A stretch of 21,738 bases of DNA from DASPXY01 sp038227745 (GTDB lineage Bacteria > Planctomycetota > Planctomycetia > Gemmatales > Gemmataceae): NCBI GenBank assembly GCA_038227745.1, contig JBBRPS010000053.1:1-21738 (forward strand), in the 5' to 3' direction. The translations under genes and the position numbers were made by a program. Under the pieces are notes generated by a model that saw nothing but the letters and a program-made list of their open reading frames with translations, made no database searches and was not told where the DNA came from. Shown piece by piece: positions 1-5,938 of the stretch (position 1 is the first letter of the stretch; each line of letters opens with the position of its first letter).

Positions 1-235
1 CGGACACAAGCCTGAAGCGCCAGCGAAGGGAGGCGCTCGCCCTTCGCTGGCGCTTCAGGCTTGTGAGTCCCTCGGCGGTGCCGCTCGGACACAAGCCTGA
101 AGCGCCAGCGAAGGGAGGCGCTCGCCCTTCGCTGGCGCTTCAGGCTTGTGAGTCCCTCGGCGGTGCCGCTCGGACACAAGCCTGAAGCGCCAGCGAAGGG
201 AGGCACGCGCCCTTCGCTGGCGCTTCAGGCTTGTG
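1..235. repeat. Three tandem 85-bp units, each a long perfect hairpin (REP-like)
   Basis: The same 85-bp unit begins at 1, 86 and 171. Each unit holds a 26-bp perfect inverted repeat (5-30 with 40-65; 90-115 with 125-150; 175-200 with 210-235) starting CACAAGCCTGAAGCGCC, with a 9-base loop. The loop is identical in the first two copies and differs in the third. Units are joined by a conserved 20-base spacer. The first unit starts exactly at the window edge, so the array may extend leftward. The third palindrome overlaps the end of the adjacent transposase gene. The arrangement fits a REP/BIME-like element mobilised by a Y1 transposase; that link is inference. Confidence 0.93.
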
Positions 236-779
236 GCTCCTTCGGCGGCGCGTCGGGGGGCCGCAGCGTCGGGTCCCCTTGTTCTTCCCGGACGTAGCGG
301 ATCGCCTCCTCAAGACTCTTTTCGTCGTTCAGCCACCGCTTGCTGCCGCGCTGCGTCCACCAATTCTGCCGAATCGCTCCGTCGGCCGGACGGCGGGATC
401 GTTCCAGCTCTTTCAAGTGCCGCGTACACCATGCCTTGAACTGGTCCATGACGATCTTGGGATCCCGCTGCGGTGCTGTCACGACGACGTGGACGTGCTG
501 CGTCCGGCAGCTCACGATGTGCAGACACCACCCGCGGATGCGGCAATGCTCGGCAATCGTGTCTTCCACGAGACGGCGTTGCTCCGGATCCAAGGTAAGG
601 GCCGACTCGGTCATGAGGCGCTCGGCGGCCTGTTTCAGGCTCTCGTCCGGGGCTTGGAATTGGCCAGGCTTCGCGACCCAACCGCGCTCGTCTCCGGGCA
701 ACCACGTACCGTAGGTGGTCCAGGTCAGGAAGTAGGTCAGCGGTTCGTCCATCGGAACCTGCCCGGGGTCATTCGTCAT
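225..779 (-). CDS. REP-associated tyrosine transposase (Y1/HUH family, IS200-like)
   Basis: This is a 184-residue single-strand DNA transposase of the Y1 type. The HUH metal-binding motif is visible as H95-V-H97 in a hydrophobic strand (QHVHVVV), and the likely catalytic tyrosine is Y162 in the helix EEAIRYVREEQGD. The N-terminal stretch LTYFLTWTTYGTWLPGDERG is typical of the IS200-like/RAYT proteins common in planctomycetes. Family knowledge: such enzymes nick and join hairpin-bearing single strands, and RAYTs act on REP palindromes rather than on their own gene ends. Here the gene lies between two clusters of one palindrome. Its last codons (Gln-Ala-stop) are supplied by palindrome sequence at 225-235. 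The start is ATG at 777-779; no strong Shine-Dalgarno sequence is evident. The protein looks intact. The family call is secure; activity is not shown. Confidence 0.9.
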   Translation of the reverse strand: MTNDPGQVPMDEPLTYFLTWTTYGTWLPGDERGWVAKPGQFQAPDESLKQAAERLMTESALTLDPEQRRLVEDTIAEHCRIRGWCLHIVSCRTQHVHVVVTAPQRDPKIVMDQFKAWCTRHLKELERSRRPADGAIRQNWWTQRGSKRWLNDEKSLEEAIRYVREEQGDPTLRPPDAPPKEPQA

Positions 780-794
780 GAGTCATCCCTCCCA

Positions 795-945
795 CACGAG
801 CCTGAAGCGCCAGCGAAGGGCGCCGCCGGCGAGCGCCGCCCACAAGCCTGAAGCGCCAGCGAAGGGCGCCGCCGGCCCTTCGCTGGCGCTTCAGGCTTGT
901 GTCGCCGGCAAATGCCGCCCACAAGCCTGAAGCGCTAGCGAAGGG
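795..945. repeat. Second cluster of the REP-like palindrome, upstream of the transposase gene
   Basis: Three copies of the 26-base arm seen at 1-235 occur here. A lone arm at 795-820 has one substitution. A complete palindrome spans 841-866 and 876-901 with a GC-rich 9-base loop. A second lone arm at 920-945 has one substitution. Loops and spacers differ from the tandem array on the other side (CGCCGCCGG instead of AGGCGCTCG), so this cluster is not a simple copy of that array. Single arms beside a full hairpin resemble the mixed singlet/doublet arrangement of REP elements. Confidence 0.9.
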
Positions 946-966
946 CGCCGGCAAGGAAGGCCCGGC

Positions 967-1170
967 TCATTGCCCAGCCGTCGAGACCTTGCGACTGCCG
1001 CGACGAACCCGCAACTTTTCCCCGGTCAATTCGCGCAGACGTCGCGCGGACCCGGCGAAATACGCTTTGACCTCTTTGGCGGTCATGCCCCGCGTTTTCT
1101 CGGCGACTTTCTCTTTGATGGCGTCGAGGTCATCGAGATAGTCGTCCAGGGTTTCGTAATTGTCGTTCAT
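967..1170 (-). CDS. Small protein of unknown function (67 aa)
   Basis: I do not recognise this 67-residue protein. It has an acidic N-terminal half (NYETLDDYLDDLDAIKEKV) and a basic tail (KLRVRRGSRK), with the segment MTAKEVKAYFAGSARRL between them; it is probably mostly helical, with no signal peptide or membrane segment. It is likely real because GAGGTGA lies four bases before the ATG at 1168-1170, an excellent Shine-Dalgarno match. It lies downstream of, and on the same strand as, the PIN toxin, about 90 bases away. It could be an antitoxin-like or DNA-binding small protein, but nothing in the sequence proves it. Confidence 0.6.
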   Translation of the reverse strand: MNDNYETLDDYLDDLDAIKEKVAEKTRGMTAKEVKAYFAGSARRLRELTGEKLRVRRGSRKVSTAGQ

Positions 1171-1207
1171 TGCATCACCTCGAACGCGGTATCCTTGCTC
1201 CTTCGCC

Positions 1208-1254
1208 GTGCCGCCATCTCAGCTCAACTCCATCCAGGCCTTGCCCGAGCCCGG
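1208..1254 (-). pseudogene. Relic of the helicase 3' end (direct repeat of 2009-2056)
   Basis: Read on the minus strand, 1219-1254 encodes PGSGKAWMELS followed by TGA. The intact helicase ends in PGLKAWMELS followed by TAA. Similarity continues past the stop codons (ATGGCGGC in both). The two blocks are in the same orientation and about 85% identical by eye, with one extra codon in the relic. The relic starts five bases beyond the stop codon of the PIN toxin. The toxin-antitoxin pair therefore sits exactly between two copies of the helicase tail. It may be a leftover of a second helicase copy, or a duplicated insertion site. Confidence 0.75.
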
Positions 1255-1259
1255 TAATG

Positions 1260-1658
1260 TTACGGAACCAGCCAGTCATCGATTGTCAGCCCTGGAATGG
1301 CGGAGTAGTCCTTGGTATTGTGGGTCACCATCGTCAGGCCGTGAACGAGCGCGGTGGCTCCGTTGAGCAAGTCCATTTCTCCCACCGTGATCCCGCTATC
1401 GAATAATCCCGCCCGGATTGCTCCAAACTTTTCGGCTATCGACAAAGTGACCTCCAGCACGGTGGCGCCTTTGAGCATATCCCGAATGCCCTTCAGCCGA
1501 TCCGGAGGCGCCTGAGCTCGTAGCGCCCAGGTCAACAATTCGCCAACCGTAATCACGGAGATGTTCAAGCCTCCGTAGTGCAGCATGACCCGACCGACTA
1601 CGACGGGGTCGTTCTTCAAGTAGGCAGAGCAGATGTCGGTATCGAGCAGAAAACTCAT
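1260..1658 (-). CDS. vapC: VapC-like PIN-domain ribonuclease toxin
   Basis: This 132-residue PIN-domain protein is the toxin of a type II toxin-antitoxin pair, expected to cleave RNA. The acidic residues of the PIN active site are visible: D6 (FLLDTD), E40 (ITVGEL), D96 (GEMDLL) and D117 in the typical VTHNTKDY motif. The length is normal for VapC. A longer in-frame start at 1742 exists. ATG at 1656-1658 is preferred because the PIN fold begins there, and because it overlaps the antitoxin stop codon as ATGA, the classic translational coupling of these pairs. An odd point is N99-G-A-T-A after the third acid, where IAA is more usual. The call is firm as a family; the RNA target is unknown. Confidence 0.9.
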   Translation of the reverse strand: MSFLLDTDICSAYLKNDPVVVGRVMLHYGGLNISVITVGELLTWALRAQAPPDRLKGIRDMLKGATVLEVTLSIAEKFGAIRAGLFDSGITVGEMDLLNGATALVHGLTMVTHNTKDYSAIPGLTIDDWLVP

Positions 1659-1915
1659 GCGGGTAGCTCTCTTCGATTGATCTTCCGCTGCTGCCGGTTC
1701 CATGCCAAAAATCGGTCGAGTCCTTCGGGATCGTCCGACCAACTGCCTGCGGCCCGCTGCAACGCCTCCAAGGGACTCTCAGGTACCGTTTGCCGCTGGG
1801 GCGCCGGCTCAAGCGTAACGGTCACTTGCTGGCCCTCCGGCAAGCCCGATTCTGCTTCAAGCTCAATGGTTTTGCCGTGAACGGTGCCTCGCAAAATTGT
1901 CGGCGTGCTCGACAT
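1655..1915 (-). CDS. Antitoxin partner of the PIN toxin
   Basis: This 86-residue protein directly precedes the PIN toxin gene and overlaps it by four bases. The N-terminal half (ILRGTVHGKTIELEAE, then LPEGQQVTVTL) looks like the small beta-rich domain of AbrB/DUF104-type antitoxins. The C-terminal half (DPEGLDRFLAWNRQQRKINR) is the amphipathic, basic tail that in VapB-type proteins wraps the PIN toxin. AAGGAG at 1923-1928, seven bases before the ATG, is a strong ribosome binding site. An imperfect palindrome, CTACTGTTCAGAATAG, at 1946-1961 lies just upstream and could be an autoregulatory operator; that is a guess from position. The partner assignment is mainly from overlap and shape. Confidence 0.82.
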   Translation of the reverse strand: MSSTPTILRGTVHGKTIELEAESGLPEGQQVTVTLEPAPQRQTVPESPLEALQRAAGSWSDDPEGLDRFLAWNRQQRKINRRELPA

Positions 1916-2019
1916 GCCACATCTCCTTCGCGTTATGCGTATTAGCTACTGTTCAGAATAGCAGGTCCGCATCCACACCTTTTGTCCGGTCGCTTGTTGC
2001 AGTCCCTGACGCCGCCATG

Positions 2020-5000
2020 TTAACTCAGCTCCATCCAGGCTTTCAGCCCCGGCCGGACGCCGACGGGGGCCTGCACACTCTTCAGGTACGTGTTCTTGAT
2101 GTGCCGCTCCACCTTGGCACGCACTTCCGACAGCGTCTCCTTCGCCACCCCACAATGGCGCGGCGTATCGGGCCGGCAGCGGATCACGTCCACGATCTTG
2201 GCCGGATCCTCTTGAATCTCACCCGTCGCCAGGTCGTACAGATACCACGCCGCCCGGCCTGCATCCTCTGTCCAGGCCACCTCACCCGCCGGTAGAGGCT
2301 CTGCCCCGCGGTCCGCAGCCGGCAGCGCGAAGCAAAAGAACACCGCACGCGCCCCCGCCTGGAGGTGCCGTTTGCCGCTGAATATCCGTCCCGGCAGGCT
2401 CGCCAGCCGCTCCTCCAGCCCCTCGTCGGCGCCCAGCAGCTTCTCGTACTCCAGTTGCAGCTGCTCCGCCGGCGTCTCCGCGCCCTCGTACTGGTGGTTG
2501 AAGTCCTTCAGCGCCTCGTAGTCGTCTTCCGGCCTCAGCAACTTCTTCCCCTCGATGCCGAAGGTCTTCGAGATGCGCAGCGTCTTGTGCGTCACGCGGG
2601 CGTAGAGCGTTAGCAGCGCGTTCAACTCGTCGGGCGGCAGGAAGTTCCAGTAGACCGTCGTGCCGCGGAGGGGCGCCTCCTCGGGGTGGTCGGCGACAAG
2701 GCGTTTCTCCACGTCGGGGTTGAGGCGGCGATCGACGCGGCCGATGCGTTGCATCAACCGCACAGGGTTCCAGTGCAGGTCGTAGTTGATCAGCCGCGTC
2801 GCGTCCTGTAGATTCAGCCCTTCCGACAGCACGTCCGTCGAGATGAGCACGCGCGTGTCGGGCAGCCCCTCGCCTGCCAGTTCGGGGCTCGATGAGCCGT
2901 TGTAGTAGGGTGCAAAGCGGCGAATCACCTCGCCTCGGTCGGTCTTCGTGCCGCTGTCGATTTCCTCGACGCCGGCGATCCCAGCGGCGACGAGCTGGTG
3001 GCGGAGGTAGCGGGCCGTGTCCGCGAACTCGGTGAAGATTAGCACCTTGTGCGCCTTGAGGACCGGGTCGGTCTTCAGGAGTTTCACCAGCGCGCCCAGC
3101 TTGTTATCGTGCTTCGGCTCGAACTTGCGCAGTTCGTTGAGGAAGTCGGCGATCTGGTTCAGGTCGTCGAGCGTTTCGCGAACGATCTCTCCGACCTCGT
3201 ACTGGTCGCGGTCCAGCTCCTGCACGTCGTCGAGCATCTCTTCGGTGACGATGTCCTCGTCGGCCTCATCGTTGTCGTCGTCGGGGAACAGCTCCAGCTG
3301 CTTTTCGTGGACGTAGCCGATGAGGTCCTTGTTCCGCAGCTGCCAGCGTTCCAGGTGGCGCTTCTCCTCGGGCGTCTGGGAGTGCCTCATGACGAAGGCG
3401 AGGAGCTTGCGCAGCAGCCGGTCGCAGGAGCGCTCGAAGGCGTGGGCCGAAGACTCGAAGCGCTTGAGGAACAGCGTGCGGATCAGGCCGACGATCTGCT
3501 TCTGGCGGCCCTCGACGAACTCGATCCCTACCAGGGTGGACTTATCCCCCTTGTAGTAGGCCAGCGGATAGTAGATGGCCAAGGAGAACAGGGGCTTCTT
3601 CTTGGAGAACGCCTGCTCGACCATGTCGAGGAGCCGGCCGTAGGTCTTCTTGACCGAATACTCAGCGACCTTGGGATCCGCGCGCGTGGGGAAGATGGCG
3701 GCGGTCTTGCCCTCCTGCACCTGGCTTTGCCGGACGTAAGCCCGGCTGCGCTGCACGACAAGGGCGCGGAAGAGCGCGTCCCCAGCCAGCACCTCGCTCA
3801 CCTCGGCGAAGTTCAGTTCGGTGGCCTCTTCGCCTTCGGGGCCGGCAGTGGCCCGCAGGAGATCCTTCTCCATCTTCCGAATGTGGCCGGGCAGGGAGTG
3901 GATGCCGAGGCCCTTGAAGTGGTCAGACTGGCGCCGCGAGAACAGTTCGACCATGTGCTGCAGGTCGAGCAGGCCGTTGTTGACGGGCGTGGCCGTCAGC
4001 AGGAAGACCTGCTTCGGGCCGTGCGGCCCGTCGATGCGTTCATACAGCTGATAGTAGCGCGAAGGTTGCCGGTCGCCGGTGGCGCGCAGCCCACCCCGGC
4101 CGGTGCCCGCGTAGCCCGGGTTGCGGAAGTGGTGCGCCTCGTCGATGACCACCACGTCGGCCCGCTCCTTGACGTCGTCGAGGAGCGCCGGGTAGTCGAT
4201 CTCGTCGTTGGCCCTGCGCGTCAGGTCGGTGTGATTGAAGATCATCAGGCCGCTGTAGGCGCCGCGCAGGTGCGGGGCGTAGTCCTTCAGGGCCTTCTCC
4301 CAGACCGGCTTGCGCGCCGCCTTGGGAACGAGCAGCGCGACGCGCTTGCGCTTCTTCTCGATCAGGTACTCCAGCAGCATTAGCCCGATGAACGTCTTGC
4401 CGAGGCCGACGCCGTCGCAGAGCAGCGCGCCGCCGTGGTCGTCGGCGATCTCCAGCAGGCGGTGAAAGCCGTCCTGCTGGTAGCGGTCGAGGACGCGGTA
4501 GACGCGCGAGCGGTTGGCGAGCCACTCGTGGTCGGTCATCTCGTCGCGGCGGTGCAGTTCGTACAGCGCCTTGGCGTAGACCTCAAAAGGGGTGTACTCG
4601 CGCGTGTGCCGCTCGATGACGCGGAGGATTTCCGGGGTGACGTCCTCGGCATCATTCCAGTGCTCCTCGTACCACTCCTGCAGGACGGTGACCGGGCCAC
4701 CGGTGATCTGGACGTTCAGCTCGATGTTCTCCGTCAGGCCCGGGTAGGTGGAATTCGAGGAGCCCACCAGTGCGAACGAGCCGAGGACTTCCATCCGGGC
4801 GTGGGTGATGTACGCCTTGGCGTGGAACTTCGCCTTGCGGTAGACGCGGCAGACGATCTTGCCCGAGCGGATCGCCTCCACGATGGCCGGCACGCCGACG
4901 AGGAAATCATTCTTCGACTTCTCGGCCTCCAGACTCGCGTCGAGGCGGGCGCGGACGTTAGCCAGGCCCTCCGCGAAGGCCGCTTTGGTCCGCCGCGACA

Positions 5001-5211
5001 CCTCGTCGCCCATGAGCACCCGGATCTGCTCGACCTTTTGCCATTCGTCCTTCAGGCCGAGGAGGGCGCTGATCTCGAAGTAGCCGGTGGCGATGTCGAT
5101 GGACTTCGAGAGCTGGCACCAGTCGTGGAGGTAGCGCAGGACCTTCCAGGCTTCATCGCTATTATCGACAATGAAGAGTTCACTGCCCGTCTTGCTCGTA
5201 CGCTTCGGCAT
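2020..5211 (-). CDS. PLD-nuclease/SNF2-type helicase fusion
   Basis: This 1063-residue protein joins a phospholipase D-like domain to a superfamily 2 helicase. PLD half-site: H130-A-K132 and GSSN 150-153 (one HKD-type set, so it may act as a dimer). Helicase motifs in order: I GVGLGKT (267-273), II DEAH (357-360), III LLTATP, IV IFTEFADTARYL, V STDVLSEGLNLQDA, VI QRIGRVDRR (from Q821). An acidic linker (PDDDNDEADED) lies between the helicase lobes. The ATG at 5209-5211 (MPKRTSKTG) is chosen over a GTG at 5250 that would add 13 unconvincing residues; the ribosome site is weak (GAGAG). Family knowledge: such fusions are often found in restriction or defence islands, and SNF2 plus PLD proteins occur in DISARM (DrmD, DrmC). 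No methyltransferase is visible beside it, so a DISARM call is not supported. Neighbours are a toxin-antitoxin pair and a transposase. All motifs look intact. Confidence 0.9.
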   Translation of the reverse strand: MPKRTSKTGSELFIVDNSDEAWKVLRYLHDWCQLSKSIDIATGYFEISALLGLKDEWQKVEQIRVLMGDEVSRRTKAAFAEGLANVRARLDASLEAEKSKNDFLVGVPAIVEAIRSGKIVCRVYRKAKFHAKAYITHARMEVLGSFALVGSSNSTYPGLTENIELNVQITGGPVTVLQEWYEEHWNDAEDVTPEILRVIERHTREYTPFEVYAKALYELHRRDEMTDHEWLANRSRVYRVLDRYQQDGFHRLLEIADDHGGALLCDGVGLGKTFIGLMLLEYLIEKKRKRVALLVPKAARKPVWEKALKDYAPHLRGAYSGLMIFNHTDLTRRANDEIDYPALLDDVKERADVVVIDEAHHFRNPGYAGTGRGGLRATGDRQPSRYYQLYERIDGPHGPKQVFLLTATPVNNGLLDLQHMVELFSRRQSDHFKGLGIHSLPGHIRKMEKDLLRATAGPEGEEATELNFAEVSEVLAGDALFRALVVQRSRAYVRQSQVQEGKTAAIFPTRADPKVAEYSVKKTYGRLLDMVEQAFSKKKPLFSLAIYYPLAYYKGDKSTLVGIEFVEGRQKQIVGLIRTLFLKRFESSAHAFERSCDRLLRKLLAFVMRHSQTPEEKRHLERWQLRNKDLIGYVHEKQLELFPDDDNDEADEDIVTEEMLDDVQELDRDQYEVGEIVRETLDDLNQIADFLNELRKFEPKHDNKLGALVKLLKTDPVLKAHKVLIFTEFADTARYLRHQLVAAGIAGVEEIDSGTKTDRGEVIRRFAPYYNGSSSPELAGEGLPDTRVLISTDVLSEGLNLQDATRLINYDLHWNPVRLMQRIGRVDRRLNPDVEKRLVADHPEEAPLRGTTVYWNFLPPDELNALLTLYARVTHKTLRISKTFGIEGKKLLRPEDDYEALKDFNHQYEGAETPAEQLQLEYEKLLGADEGLEERLASLPGRIFSGKRHLQAGARAVFFCFALPAADRGAEPLPAGEVAWTEDAGRAAWYLYDLATGEIQEDPAKIVDVIRCRPDTPRHCGVAKETLSEVRAKVERHIKNTYLKSVQAPVGVRPGLKAWMELS

Positions 5212-5611
5212 CGGGTAACTCTCGCTCCGTGAGAAGGGAGCGGCGATCACTCGGTCGCCGTCTTCCAGGCGTCAGCTGGGTGGCCGGACAAAGCGAGGCT
5301 ATCGACGCGCGGGCCTGCCCGAACCGGAGGCCGGTCAGCACCCGTCCCCGTATGCCGGCGGCCCGGCGTCTCGTCCATGATCGTAGCAGGCGGTGCCGCC
5401 ATTGTCGCGGGAAAACCAGAACGCCGTGTTCCCACGCAGCGGCCTCAAAACGTTGGAGGGGATATTCCTCCTGCAGACAAGGTCGTCACACAAGTCGTCA
5501 TGAGGCTGCGCCACCCCCACGCCCATCATGTGTTTGCGGCCCGCGACCTCGGGCTGCTCCTGGCGGCCAGCCCGGTCCCGGCGCCCCTGCTGGACTACTA
5601 CCCGTCCGAGT
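5212..5611. other. Gene-free stretch upstream of the helicase
   Basis: No convincing gene. Open frames here lack family features and ribosome sites. A short plus-strand frame at 5377-5613 and a minus-strand frame at 5335-5697 overlap each other and show no domain. A small imperfect inverted repeat, GGAGGGGATATTCCTCC, lies near 5455. The helicase promoter must lie near the left end but I could not place it. Confidence 0.5.
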
Positions 5612-5809
5612 GACCTGGCATTCTTGGCAATGACCTGTCGGCGGTTGGGCCGGAAAGACGAGGCGCGGGCGGCCCTGGCCCGCCGGCGACGTATCACGGG
5701 AAACGAGCCCTGCTATGAACATCTGTCCGGGACAGGCCCGCGGGCGGAGCGAGACCGTCTGCTGTGGCGCGACGCCGAGAAGCCAAGCGAAGGCACGGCC
5801 GGCCGGTGA
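5612..5809 (+). pseudogene. Decayed tail of a TPR-type planctomycete protein
   Basis: The plus-strand frame from 5612 reads DLAFLAMTCRRLGRKDEARA, then AALARRRRITGN, and later RLLWRDAEKPSEG before a stop at 5807-5809. The pattern 'FLAM..RLG..DEARA.L' followed by a short charged end resembles the last tetratricopeptide unit of long planctomycete kinase/WD40/TPR proteins. No matching upstream part exists in frame; the preceding 5212-5611 does not continue it. I read it as a remnant left by deletion. The assignment rests on one TPR-like motif and could be chance. Confidence 0.5.
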
Positions 5810-5848
5810 CGGCGGGCACGGGGCCGGCCGCGTTTCGGTCAGGCCTTC

Positions 5849-5876
5849 TTGTATCGCGCTCCGAGCGCGTTACACT
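5849..5876 (+). promoter_or_regulatory. Possible promoter of the DUF1549/DUF1553 gene
   Basis: TTGTAT (5849-5854) and TACACT (5871-5876) are separated by 16 bases, a loose sigma70-like pair about 60 bases before the GTG start. A small palindrome, CGCGCT-CCG-AGCGCG (5855-5869), fills the spacer and could be an operator. Both boxes are weak matches. Confidence 0.3.
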
Positions 5877-5938
5877 GGGGGATGCCCCCCGCCGCGCCGC
5901 CCGACTGAACCCGCCGACCGTCCCAAGGGAACCTGCCC

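Noticed and set aside
1..235. CRISPR array
   Set aside because: Repeats are tandem and the sequence between hairpins is the same each time, so there are no unique spacers; no cas genes nearby.
3049..4383. Plus-strand frame of 444 codons inside the helicase
   Set aside because: Shadow of the helicase gene, which has all helicase motifs on the other strand.
2020..5211. DISARM system
   Set aside because: SNF2 and PLD features are present, but no DNA methyltransferase, DUF1998 or other DISARM gene is found in the window.
5377..5613. 78-codon plus-strand ORF in the helicase upstream gap
   Set aside because: No ribosome site, no domain, and it abuts the decayed TPR tail in another frame.
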